From Hymenobacter norwichensis DSM 15439 (GTDB taxonomy: Bacteria > Bacteroidota > Bacteroidia > Cytophagales > Hymenobacteraceae): a stretch of DNA of 64,000 nucleotides. Of the stretch, positions 42,973-50,959 are shown piece by piece. The translations under genes and the position numbers were made by a program. The stretch lies in the NCBI RefSeq assembly GCF_000420705.1, contig NZ_ATVL01000007.1, forward strand, positions 744,001 to 808,000, given 5' to 3'. Below the pieces are notes generated by a model. It saw only the letters and a list, made by a program, of their open reading frames with translations, did not search any database and had not been told where the DNA came from. The number at the start of each line of letters is the position of its first letter. Position 1 is the stretch's first letter.

Positions 42973-43015
42973 GAAAAAGCCGTCCTGCTTACAGTTGAAG
43001 CGGAACGGCTTTTTC
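42973..43015. terminator. bidirectional terminator between convergent genes
   Basis: GAAAAAGCCGT / ACGGCTTTTTC plus an inner CCTGCTT/GAAGCGG stem give about 18 bp of pairing. A- and T-runs flank both sides. It separates the ureohydrolase and MBL-fold genes. Confidence 0.92.
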
Positions 43016-43031
43016 AATGAGAACGTGCGTT

Positions 43032-44027
43032 CTACGCCTGATATTTGCCGGAGCCGGTGGGGAAGCGACGCGACGAAACGTACTTGGTGGTTGGGTAGCC
43101 TTCGTGCCGGCGCTGCTGCCGCCGCTGTACCAACCAAGCCGCGCCAGCCAGTAAGCCCACGCCCACAATGGCCAGTGTCAGGCGCTGTGGGAACGGGTCT
43201 TCGGGGGCGGGTGGCAGGTAAGCTACGCCGTTTGCATCGAGGCGGGCAGGGTCGAGTACGTAGCGGCCGGTGGTAGGCATAGGGAAGAAGTTGGCCAGCT
43301 GTTGGAGGCCATCGGTGGCTTCTACGCCCTGCATCACCGGGCCGTGGCCGCAGCCGATGTTTTCGGGGCGCAAACCTGCCAGCTTCTGCACCGACTCGCG
43401 TACCTGCTGCCAGTTGTAGTTGAACGGCGCACCCGCCACGCTCACCTTGGGAACCTGGAGCAGCAACGACGGTACCGACTCGTGGTTAGCCGTGGCAAAG
43501 GCATCGGCGCCGAGCAAGGTTTTGTCTTTCTCGCGGAACAACGCCACTTGGCCAGGCGCGTGGCCGGGCACGTGCACCCAGCGCCACTCCGGTAAAAACG
43601 GTACTTCCTCAGAATCGGTGGGAAGGGCCTGTACCACGCTACTCAACTGGAACGACTGCGGCGGGAAAAACCGAGCCATGAAAGCCAGCGTACCGCCGTT
43701 TTCCACGGTGGGGTCGGCGGGCGGATACACGGCGTGGGCCGTCAGGAAGGGCAACTCCAGCGGGTGGGCCAGCACGGGTACTTTCCAGTGCTCGGCCAGG
43801 GCCAGCGCCGAGCCGGAATGGTCCATGTGGCCGTGGGTCAGGATGATGGCCTCGGGGTGTGTGCCGGGATAGAACAACTCGTCGGCTGCCGCAATAATGG
43901 CCTTCTCGGAGCCGGGTAAGCCCGTATCGACCAGCACCCAGCCGCCAGCGTGACCAGTTTCTACAAAATACAGATTGACAAAGCGCTGAATAGTAAGCTG
44001 CGTGACGCCGGGAGCTACTTGTTTCAT
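43032..44027 (-). CDS. MBL-fold metallo-hydrolase with C-terminal membrane anchor
   Basis: A 331-residue metallo-beta-lactamase-fold protein. The dinuclear zinc motif is LTHGHMDHSGSALAL, with later ligands in HVPGHAPGQVALF, LLGADAF and GCGHGPVM. A hydrophobic segment near residues 286-302 (LTLAIVGVGLLAGAAWLV) followed by a basic tail (QRRQQRRHEGYP) suggests a membrane anchor at the C-terminus. Substrate unknown. I start at ATG 44027 (MKQVAPGVTQ); the longer frame to 44195 runs through the neighbouring terminator region. Confidence 0.88.
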   Translation of the reverse strand: MKQVAPGVTQLTIQRFVNLYFVETGHAGGWVLVDTGLPGSEKAIIAAADELFYPGTHPEAIILTHGHMDHSGSALALAEHWKVPVLAHPLELPFLTAHAVYPPADPTVENGGTLAFMARFFPPQSFQLSSVVQALPTDSEEVPFLPEWRWVHVPGHAPGQVALFREKDKTLLGADAFATANHESVPSLLLQVPKVSVAGAPFNYNWQQVRESVQKLAGLRPENIGCGHGPVMQGVEATDGLQQLANFFPMPTTGRYVLDPARLDANGVAYLPPAPEDPFPQRLTLAIVGVGLLAGAAWLVQRRQQRRHEGYPTTKYVSSRRFPTGSGKYQA

Positions 44028-44158
44028 GGTGTTTGTTGGGTAAGTAATGGTTGAGCTCGATTTGGGAGATAGTACGCAAATCAGGCCGGCAGGGAGACAA
44101 CAACCCCGGATTTTATCGGTTAGTAGCGACTGTACAGCCCAGCCGGCCCCAAACAAAA

Positions 44159-44183
44159 GAAGCCACCCGAAACGGGTGGCTTC
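44159..44183 (-). terminator. terminator of the low-complexity lipoprotein gene
   Basis: GAAGCCACCCG-AAA-CGGGTGGCTTC, a perfect 11-bp stem, followed on the minus strand by TTTTGTTTG. It starts 70 bases after the lipoprotein stop. Confidence 0.88.
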
Positions 44184-44252
44184 TGGCCTGAACAAGCAGG
44201 ATAGTGGTCGGGGTACAAAGCAATTCCCGAAAACCGGGCGTGCCCGTATCTT

Positions 44253-44621
44253 CTATTGACCGGTGGTAGTGCCGGTGCCGGCGGTAGTGCCTGTAGTAGT
44301 GCTGCCGGTGGTAGCGCCGCCCGTGGTGGTAGAAGCGCCGGCCGTGGTGCCACCAGCCGTGGTACCAGCCGTAGAGGTGCCGTCAGTGGTGGTAGCGCCC
44401 ATGGTAGTGGAGCCGTCGGCGGCGCCCGTGCCACCCGACATCGACGTGTCGGAGCTCATGCCGGTATCCGTGCCGCTAGCATCCGAAGAGGAAGCTTCGG
44501 TTGAGGTGCCCGAGGCGTCGCTGGTTTCGCCGCCAGCCTGGCTGCCTTCACCGGCTTGGTTGCCGCACGAAGCGAAAGTCAACGAAGCGGCTGCAAGGGC
44601 AAGAAACAATACTTTTTTCAT
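44253..44621 (-). CDS. low-complexity Ser/Thr/Gly/Ala-rich lipoprotein
   Basis: A 122-residue protein. MKKVLFLALAAASLTFASC is a lipoprotein signal with lipobox FASC. The mature part is almost wholly Ser, Thr, Gly, Ala and Asp, first acidic (SDASGTSTEASSSDASGTDT) then TTxG/TTAG units (GTTAGGTTAGASTTTGGATT). No catalytic features; probably a disordered surface lipoprotein. Repeats make slippage-driven length change likely. Function unknown. Confidence 0.78.
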   Translation of the reverse strand: MKKVLFLALAAASLTFASCGNQAGEGSQAGGETSDASGTSTEASSSDASGTDTGMSSDTSMSGGTGAADGSTTMGATTTDGTSTAGTTAGGTTAGASTTTGGATTGSTTTGTTAGTGTTTGQ

Positions 44622-44943
44622 CGTGTTAGGGTAATGGTGGTAAGGAGTTTGGAATAGGTTGAGACGGCTCCAGTAGCTGAGCTGTCTGTGGTTTAATACC
44701 GATATCTAACGGAGGTAACCCAAAAAAGATAAAACAGATCATAATTTTATTATATAGTCCAGCTTTGTAAAATAGTACAGTTGAGCTATTAGTAAAAGCA
44801 GATACAACGAATAGTGCAAAAGGTATCTGAGGAGCTTCAGGCACTCAAGGCATCTAAGAAGCTTTCTGACCTTCAATGAGTTGCAGGTAAATGTGCTTGT
44901 TGCCTAAGAGGACAGCAGCTACAGCTTCCCGGAAAAAGATATG

Positions 44944-45177
44944 CTAGCTGGCAGATGAGGAGGAGGCATTCTCGTCAGGCACAAATTCCAGTAAGTCGCC
45001 GGGCTGGCAGTCCAGTACTTGGCAAATGGCTTCCAGCGTGCTGAACCGAATGGCCTTGGCTTTGTCGCTCTTCAGGATGGACAGGTTGGCCAGCGTGATA
45101 TCTACGGCGGCGGCCAACGCACTGAGCGACATTTTGCGCCGCGCCAGCATGACGTCTAATCGGACTACAATGGGCAT
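44944..45177 (-). CDS. XRE-family helix-turn-helix regulator
   Basis: A 77-residue Cro/CI-type DNA-binding protein: MLARRKMSLSALAAAVDITL ANLSILKSDKAKAIRFSTLEAICQVL is a classical five-helix HTH of the YozG-like group, ending DCQPGDLLEFVPDE. It lies 5 bases downstream of a DUF2975 membrane-protein gene, the usual pairing for this group, so the two form an operon. It probably autoregulates the pair. Confidence 0.9.
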   Translation of the reverse strand: MPIVVRLDVMLARRKMSLSALAAAVDITLANLSILKSDKAKAIRFSTLEAICQVLDCQPGDLLEFVPDENASSSSAS

Positions 45178-45182
45178 CTCGT

Positions 45183-45854
45183 TCAGACAGTTAATTCTGC
45201 TTCCTCGGCCAGTTGCACTCCGCGCCGGTAGCTAGCCGCTAGTATCACCAGCATGGCCGCGACCAACCCATTAGACACCAACGACGAACTGAACTCGGAG
45301 TTAGGCGTCAATTCAGCTATACCGGGTGGGGTCACGCTGTGAAGGTAGTGTTGCATCCACCAGAAAGCTGCCCGCTGGTACACCTCGCAGCCAATAAAAA
45401 GCGCAGCCAGCCAATATAGCCGCCTGGTGTTGGCTGGGCTAAAAGGTACACCGGGCTTAACGTCGTTTAGAATTGCGGCCATGATGAAGCTAAAAATTAG
45501 GCCCGCCAGCATCAGCGGTAATGGACCTTTTTCGGCGTTGATGATGCGGACCAACAAGCGGCGGCTTGCCTGTGGCTCCCGTAGCACGAGGGTGCCGGTT
45601 TGAGCATGCATAATTAGTTGGGTCGGCTTACCGGCTGCCACTTCCTCCTTGGCAATAGTAACCGACGGTATAGTGGCGCTAGTCGACGGGAGGTGTTGCC
45701 GTACATTCACGGATACTATGTCGTCAGCTTTGGGGGAAGAGGGGAACATGAATGTAAAAATCCCAATTCCCACTAGGCCAACTACACCAGCCACGCTGGA
45801 TAGGGTAAAAACAAATTGCAAAAACTTGAGGAGCAGCGTAGTGAACTGGTTCAT
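45183..45854 (-). CDS. DUF2975 membrane protein
   Basis: A 223-residue integral membrane protein with four hydrophobic segments (about residues 14-35, 117-134, 149-164, 193-209) and the DUF2975 layout, including FSPANTRRLYWLAALFIG between helices 2 and 3 and GAxG-like C-terminal helix before RRGVQLAEEAE. Function is unknown; DUF2975 genes are nearly always followed by a small XRE regulator, as here. Confidence 0.82.
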   Translation of the reverse strand: MNQFTTLLLKFLQFVFTLSSVAGVVGLVGIGIFTFMFPSSPKADDIVSVNVRQHLPSTSATIPSVTIAKEEVAAGKPTQLIMHAQTGTLVLREPQASRRLLVRIINAEKGPLPLMLAGLIFSFIMAAILNDVKPGVPFSPANTRRLYWLAALFIGCEVYQRAAFWWMQHYLHSVTPPGIAELTPNSEFSSSLVSNGLVAAMLVILAASYRRGVQLAEEAELTV

Positions 45855-46173
45855 AGGGAGAGGTATAAATAGAATTGGCAGAGCAGATCAAAGAAATAAA
45901 AATTTATTGATAAACAATAAATAATATCTGATTAAAGATAAATAATTTTCTTTGTTCGATAGAAGAGTGTTGTGTCTCAGCACCATTAAGCCATACCGCG
46001 CAGCCCTGAAAATTAACTGGCACAGGCCGAGCACACTCAGTAATAGAAAGGAGCTAGGCTACCGTAATCAACGGCTGCCAAACGGGGAGTGCAACCCAAT
46101 GGAAAGGCCGCTAGGGTAGAAGAGCGAAAAGTTTAACTTGCCAGCCTACCCACTTTCATCAGCCTTCCACCTC
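45855..46173. other. intergenic region between DUF2975 and hutU genes
   Basis: About 320 bases between divergent genes. 45890-45955 is very AT-rich and should hold promoters; on the minus strand TTTCTTTG at 45885-45892, about 18 bases after a TTG, is one mismatch from the Bacteroidota -7 box and could serve DUF2975. The rest shows no ORF or hairpin. Confidence 0.4.
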
Positions 46174-47937
46174 ATGCCCCATTCCGCCCTCGACACGCCC
46201 GAACTCAACCTCGAAGCCACCAGCCAATCTACCCCGGCCGCCGCGCCTGCCACCCGGCCTATGTACTATGAGTACAAGCCCGAGGAATCCGTGCGCGCTA
46301 TGCACGGCACTACGCTGCGCTGCAAAACCTGGGAAGCCGAAGCGGCTTTGCGCATGCTGGAAAACAACCTCGACCCGGCCGTGAGCTTGGTCTACGACGA
46401 GCTGATTGTGTACGGCGGCGCCGGCCGTGCGGCCCGCAACTGGAAAGAGTACCAAACCATTGTGCGCACCCTCAAAAACCTGGAACCCGACGAAACCATG
46501 CTGGTGCAAAGCGGCAAGGCGGTGGGCGTGTTGCGTACCTGGGCCCATGCCCCGCGGGTGCTCATTGCCAACTCCAACCTCGTGCCCGCCTGGAGCACCC
46601 AGGAGTATTTCGATGAACTGGACAAACTGGGGCTGATGATGTACGGCCAGATGACGGCTGGCTCCTGGATTTACATTGCCACCCAGGGCATTCTGCAAGG
46701 CACCTACGAAACCTTCGCCGCCGTAGCCGATAAGCACTTTTCGGGTACGCTGGCGGGCACTGTTACGGTTACGGCGGGCCTCGGCGGCATGAGCGGCGCC
46801 CAGCCGCTGGCCATTACCATGAACGACGGGGTGTGCCTGGTTATCGAGCCGATTGATGAGCGGGTGAAGCAAAAGGTGCGTGAAGGCTACCTCGATGAGC
46901 AGGCCCGCGACCTAAACCACGCCCTGGAGCTGTGCGCGCAGTACAAGCAGGAGCGCAAAGGCTGGAGCATTGGCCTGACCGGCAACGCCGCCACTGTGCT
47001 GCCCGAGCTGCTAGCTCGTGGCTTCCGCGCCGACATCGTAACCGACCAGACCTCGGCCCACGACCTGATGGACTACCTGCCTGAAGGCGACATCAATGAG
47101 GTGCTGGCCTTGCGCGCCAGTAACCCTGAGGAGTTCAAGCGCCAGGCGCTGACCTCCATCGTGAAGCACTGCCAAGCCATTATCGACATGCAGGCCGCCG
47201 GTTCTGTCGCCCTCGACTATGGCAACAACCTGCGCGGCCAAGCCGAGAAAGGTGGCCTCAAAGTGCGCGACGAGCACGGCCAGTTCCTGTACCCCGGTTT
47301 CGTGCCCGGCTACATCCGGCCGCTGTTCTGCGAAGGCAAAGGCCCTTTCCGCTGGGCGGCCCTCTCCGGCGACCCGCAGGACATACTGCGCATCGACCGG
47401 GCTCTGCTCGAAACCTTTCCCGAGAACAAGATGCTGGCCCGCTGGATAGCCAAGGCCCAGGCCAAAGTGCCGTTCATTGGCTTGCCGGCCCGCGTCTGCT
47501 GGCTGGGCTACGGCGAGCGGGAGAAGTTCGGACTGGTTATCAACGACCTAGTGGCGCGGGGCGAAGTATCAGCCCCCATCGTCATCGGGCGCGACCACCT
47601 CGACTGTGGCTCCGTGGCCTCGCCTAACCGCGAAACCGAAGGCATGAAAGACGGCTCCGACGCCGTAGCCGACTGGCCTCTGCTCAACGCCCTGGCCAAC
47701 TGCGCCAGCGGCGCCGACTGGGTTTCGCTGCATAACGGCGGTGGCGTGGGCATCGGCAACTCCACCCACTCCGGCATGGTGATAGTAGCCACCGGCACCC
47801 CTGAAAAAGCCGAGCGCCTGCGCCGCGTCCTCACCACCGACCCCGTTATGGGCGTCTTCCGCCACGCCGACGCCGGCTACGAGCTGGCCCAGCAAGTAGC
47901 CGAGGAACGCGGCGTGAAGATTCCAGGGCGGAATTAG
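46174..47937 (+). CDS. hutU: urocanate hydratase
   Basis: NAD-dependent second enzyme of histidine degradation, converting urocanate to imidazolonepropionate. The 587-residue protein has [12 protein letters not shown], the Gly-rich NAD segment [23 protein letters not shown], and the catalytic Cys in [34 protein letters not shown] and [13 protein letters not shown] complete the family pattern. The frame is open from TTG 46138, but ATG 46174 ([12 protein letters not shown]) gives a normal N-terminus. hutH and hutI are not in the window; a HutG-type gene lies upstream on the same strand beyond an inverted five-gene block. Confidence 0.96.
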   Translation: MPHSALDTPELNLEATSQSTPAAAPATRPMYYEYKPEESVRAMHGTTLRCKTWEAEAALRMLENNLDPAVSLVYDELIVYGGAGRAARNWKEYQTIVRTLKNLEPDETMLVQSGKAVGVLRTWAHAPRVLIANSNLVPAWSTQEYFDELDKLGLMMYGQMTAGSWIYIATQGILQGTYETFAAVADKHFSGTLAGTVTVTAGLGGMSGAQPLAITMNDGVCLVIEPIDERVKQKVREGYLDEQARDLNHALELCAQYKQERKGWSIGLTGNAATVLPELLARGFRADIVTDQTSAHDLMDYLPEGDINEVLALRASNPEEFKRQALTSIVKHCQAIIDMQAAGSVALDYGNNLRGQAEKGGLKVRDEHGQFLYPGFVPGYIRPLFCEGKGPFRWAALSGDPQDILRIDRALLETFPENKMLARWIAKAQAKVPFIGLPARVCWLGYGEREKFGLVINDLVARGEVSAPIVIGRDHLDCGSVASPNRETEGMKDGSDAVADWPLLNALANCASGADWVSLHNGGGVGIGNSTHSGMVIVATGTPEKAERLRRVLTTDPVMGVFRHADAGYELAQQVAEERGVKIPGRN

Positions 47938-48069
47938 GAAGCTGATATCCAAACTTTGTTTCTTGCATTCGAAAAATTTAATACCGTCAATTTGCTCTTA
48001 TCTAAGCACTGCTTTTCGAAACTGGTGCTTGGGTAACATGTATAATCCTCTCTTTTTTTATTTTGTTAT

Positions 48070-48912
48070 ATGAGTAAAGTATTCTACTTGGGTCGGTTTA
48101 ACTTGAATGCTAATTATGATTCTTATGAGCAAAAAGAAATAATAATAAGAAATAGTTTGTCTGCAGATGTGGCTATAGATCATTTAAATTTTAGATTTAA
48201 ATTTTCAAAAATAGATGAAGTGAGTATTTCAGGTCGTTTATTCTTTGTTGGATATTTGATAAAATATAGTAAAAACGAATTGCATCCAGTGGTGGATGAA
48301 AAAAATAGGGAAGTAACTGAAATCGAAGTTGAGAATGAAGTAATAAGTTTGGCTAGATTTGTTTTGGAAAATGAGACAGGTCTTATTGTGTACAACACTC
48401 CTTCAAGGCATTTTAATATACAATCTTTTGCAAATAGATTTACAGAGCTCATTGAAAGAGCGAATGATAATTTTTTTATTGAAGCAAAAATAGAAACTAT
48501 TGAAGATAGAGGTAGTCTGCTTGATAGGTTAAGAACAATGCGGCGCATTAAAGAAATAAAAATTAATCTTCATCCTTCTAACCCAAGTTCTTCGCGCGTC
48601 TGGGAACAAGTAGATAATAGAATTCAGAACCTGCATGCAGGAAAATATGTTCAGTTGTATGAAGCTAAACCAGCTGGTCCTTCTTTATCAACGGACAATC
48701 ATATAGAGCAATCTATAGCTATGGCTGAAGATGGTTATGGTATAGCATCTGCAATAGGAACAGACCAAGATGGAGCTGATGTCAGTTATACAACTGCTGA
48801 TAATCCCGAAACTTTTAAGCTAGATGACGAAAAATCTGAGCCGTCTATACTCGTTGAATATATATTGCCCTATATACAGCGAATGATTAATCGAGTTAAA
48901 GGAAAGCCATGA
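48070..48912 (+). CDS. AT-rich hypothetical protein, first gene of a two-gene cassette
   Basis: A 280-residue soluble protein I cannot name. It has an alpha/beta N-terminal half (GRLFFVGYLIKYSKNELHP, ARFVLENETGLIVYNTPS), a helix pair (FANRFTELIERANDNFFIEA), the conserved-looking segment INLHPSNPSSSRVW, then AMAEDGYGIASAIGTDQDG and an acidic C-terminus ending in a hydrophobic-basic helix. The codon use is strongly AT-biased (AATAATAATAAG, TTTTTTTATT), unlike all neighbours, a sign of recent acquisition. Its TGA overlaps the ATG of the next gene by 4 bases. Function unknown; a phage-defence or other accessory role is possible. Confidence 0.85.
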   Translation: MSKVFYLGRFNLNANYDSYEQKEIIIRNSLSADVAIDHLNFRFKFSKIDEVSISGRLFFVGYLIKYSKNELHPVVDEKNREVTEIEVENEVISLARFVLENETGLIVYNTPSRHFNIQSFANRFTELIERANDNFFIEAKIETIEDRGSLLDRLRTMRRIKEIKINLHPSNPSSSRVWEQVDNRIQNLHAGKYVQLYEAKPAGPSLSTDNHIEQSIAMAEDGYGIASAIGTDQDGADVSYTTADNPETFKLDDEKSEPSILVEYILPYIQRMINRVKGKP

Positions 48913-49382
48913 AGTTAAAAGATATAATAGTGAGTTGGGACCTTGCTTTAGCATTAGTAGTAGGAGGCCTTACTTACTATTACTCACCTGATAGAGTTTT
49001 TCATGATATAGCACTAGCTTTTTATAATACGGGCGTTTCTGTATTGTCAATATTGTTTTCTGTTTATTTCGCTGCTCTTGCAATAATATTGTCGTCATCA
49101 AGTGATGAATTTGTAAAATTCCTTGAAAAGGATGGTAGTTATTCTGCTATAATTAATCTATATAAATATACTCTTGCAGTATTGTTTGTTGGCCTAGTAA
49201 CTTCTATATCCCTTTCTTTAGTTACTTCATTTAAGGCAAAGGGTCCTGTAAACAATCAGAGTCAATTTTATATATCTACTTTTGCATTCTTGTTTTCGTA
49301 TGCGGTTTTTTGCTCATATAATTCAGCCAGAGATGCCATAGCATATTCTATGTACCGGATGAAATTTTTAAAGGGAAAATGA
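48909..49382 (+). CDS. AT-rich four-helix membrane protein, second gene of the cassette
   Basis: A 157-residue integral membrane protein with four hydrophobic segments (about residues 9-25, 39-62, 88-107, 122-136) and a short cytoplasmic middle loop (SSSSDEFVKFLEKDGSYSAI) between helices 2 and 3. No catalytic motif is visible. It overlaps its partner gene by ATGA, so the two are co-translated and likely function together, for example as a sensor and a membrane effector. Base composition is as AT-rich as its partner. No named family recognised. Confidence 0.85.
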   Translation: MKLKDIIVSWDLALALVVGGLTYYYSPDRVFHDIALAFYNTGVSVLSILFSVYFAALAIILSSSSDEFVKFLEKDGSYSAIINLYKYTLAVLFVGLVTSISLSLVTSFKAKGPVNNQSQFYISTFAFLFSYAVFCSYNSARDAIAYSMYRMKFLKGK

Positions 49383-49540
49383 CTTTGTTGTTGCACCTAC
49401 CCGTAATGATATAAGTAACGCTTCAGAAAACTCATGCGTTGTCCGTTTTAGAGAGTATAAAGAAAAAAGCAAAACCCCGCTTCCGTTGTTTACCTCCCTG
49501 CACCGGCACATCACCGGGACACGAACCAAATAACACAACC

Positions 49541-50269
49541 ATGAACATCGGAATCATTGGGGCCGGCTACATCGGCAGCGCCCTGGCCGTGCGGCTCACC
49601 AGCCTCGGCCATTCAGTATACATTGCCAACTCCCGCGGGCCGGAAACCCTGAAAGACGTGGAGCAGAAGACGGGCGCTACGCCTGTTACGGCCGAGGAAG
49701 CTGCCCAGCGCGGCAGCGACTTTATTGTGGTAACCATCCCGCTGAAAAACATCCCCGACCTGCCCAAGGACCTGTTCGAGGGCGTGCCCGCCAACGTGCC
49801 CATCATCGACACCAGCAACTACTACCCCCTGCTGCGCGACGACCAGATGCCGGAGCTGGAAACCGGCGACCTGACTGAAAGCGGCTGGGTGCAACAGCAC
49901 CTGGGCCGCCCCGTCGTGAAGGTGTTCAACAACATCCTCGCCGAGCACCTCGAAAAGAACGGCCAGCCCGCCGGTACGCCCGGCCGCATTGGCCTGCCCG
50001 TAGCCTCCGACGATGCCGCCGCCAAGCAGAAAGTAATGGCCCTGGTAGAGGAACTAGGCTTCGACGCCGTGGACGGTGGCAGCATGAGCGAATCGTGGCG
50101 GCAGCAGCCCGGCGGCCCCATCTACTGCAACGATTTGTCGGCCACCGAAGTGAACAAGCATCTGGCTTCCCTTGGCACCACGCGCACCGAGGAACAGCAC
50201 GCCGAGTTCCTGGCCAACCAAAATGCTGCCGAAAAGCATATGGAGGCGCAAGGCATCTCGCTACGCTAA
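49541..50269 (+). CDS. NADP-binding oxidoreductase, F420-dependent NADP reductase-like
   Basis: A 242-residue Rossmann protein starting MNIGIIGAGYIGSALAVRLT (GAGYIGSA dinucleotide loop). The order of segments (GHSVYIANSRGPETLKDV, VVTIPLKNIPDLP, IIDTSNYYP, RPVVKVFNNILAEHLEK, DAVDGGSMSESWRQQPG) fits the NADPH:F420-oxidoreductase-like/DUF-type NAD-binding family common in non-methanogens. Substrate is unknown. I start at ATG 49541 because the Rossmann fold begins there; the frame from 49439 adds an unlikely 34 residues. A terminator follows. Confidence 0.88.
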   Translation: MNIGIIGAGYIGSALAVRLTSLGHSVYIANSRGPETLKDVEQKTGATPVTAEEAAQRGSDFIVVTIPLKNIPDLPKDLFEGVPANVPIIDTSNYYPLLRDDQMPELETGDLTESGWVQQHLGRPVVKVFNNILAEHLEKNGQPAGTPGRIGLPVASDDAAAKQKVMALVEELGFDAVDGGSMSESWRQQPGGPIYCNDLSATEVNKHLASLGTTRTEEQHAEFLANQNAAEKHMEAQGISLR

Positions 50270-50304
50270 CCGCGGCAAAATAATCAGCTAATTAACTCAC
50301 TATG

Positions 50305-50337
50305 AGCGCCGCCTAGGAAACCTGGGGGGCGCTTTTT
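50305..50337 (+). terminator. terminator after the NADP-binding oxidoreductase gene
   Basis: AGCGCC ... GGCGCT with partially paired inner part (GCCTAGG/CCTGGGG) and TTTTTG immediately after. It begins 36 bases after the stop. Confidence 0.78.
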
Positions 50338-50363
50338 GTTCTTAGAGCGTGTTTAGGAAAAAA

Positions 50364-50452
50364 CGTCATGCTGAGCTTGCCGAAGCATCTCTACCGCAAT
50401 GGTATATAATTTACTTTGGTGGTAGAGATGCTTCGGCAAGCTCAGCATGACG
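50364..50452. repeat. REP-like perfect inverted repeat (GCCGAAGCATCTC family)
   Basis: Two 32-base arms are perfectly complementary: 50364-50395 (CGTCATGCTGAGCTTGCCGA then AGCATCTCTACC) and 50421-50452, with a 25-base AT-rich loop. The core GCCGAAGCATCTC is shared with 36993-37084. It lies between convergent-free intergenic space after a terminator. No transposase is adjacent, so it would depend on an enzyme elsewhere if mobile. Confidence 0.88.
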
Positions 50453-50551
50453 GTTTATAGGCGCTTTTAGTGGAATCCAAACGCGCTTTTACTTCTATCC
50501 TTATTTTAGCCCCGAGCCAACCACTCTTCCCCATTCCGCATCTTACCTCTT

Positions 50552-50929
50552 ATGAAACCCGAACTGCAAGGCCTTCCGCTCATCGACAACAGCGGCAGCC
50601 ACCGCTTCGAGCTGACTGTAAACCACGCCACCGCCTTCGTGGAGTACGGCGACCGGCCTGAAGCCATTGCCCTGTTTCATACCGAAGTGCCGCCGCAGTT
50701 GGAAGGGCAGGGGGTAGGCTCGGCTCTGGTGGAAAAGGTGCTGGCGGAAGTGGAGCGGCGGCAACGGCAGCTGATTCCGCTGTGCCCCTTCGTGACCAGC
50801 TACCTGAAGCGGCACCCAGAGTGGCAGCGCCCGGTTATCAGCGCTGGTTCCAGCCAACGCCACAGCAGTAACAGTTGGCCGCCGCCGAATGGCGCCAAAG
50901 CAGGCAAAAGTCAACGCGCCGCTGCGTAG
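50552..50929 (+). CDS. small GNAT acetyltransferase (NATD1/YjdJ-like)
   Basis: A 125-residue protein. The first ~90 residues match the compact GNAT domain of the NATD1/Acetyltransf_CG type: FHTEVPPQLEGQGVGSALVE holds the acetyl-CoA loop and LIPLCPFVTSYLKRHPEW is the diagnostic C-terminal motif. Substrate unknown. The final 30 residues (SAGSSQRHSSNSWPPPNGAK) look like an unstructured extension. Single gene. Confidence 0.9.
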   Translation: MKPELQGLPLIDNSGSHRFELTVNHATAFVEYGDRPEAIALFHTEVPPQLEGQGVGSALVEKVLAEVERRQRQLIPLCPFVTSYLKRHPEWQRPVISAGSSQRHSSNSWPPPNGAKAGKSQRAAA

Positions 50930-50959
50930 TAGTACACTCCATAGTTTTTCAAGATACTG

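Noticed and set aside
44626..44844. 72-residue minus-strand frame before the low-complexity lipoprotein gene
   Set aside because: Proline/leucine-rich with no homology that I recognise, and it occupies the likely promoter region of the lipoprotein gene.
44845..44943. In-frame open stretch (FREAVAAVLLGNKHIYLQLI) after the XRE stop codon
   Set aside because: Could be a read-through extension or gene remnant, but only about 30 codons and no start; too little to call.
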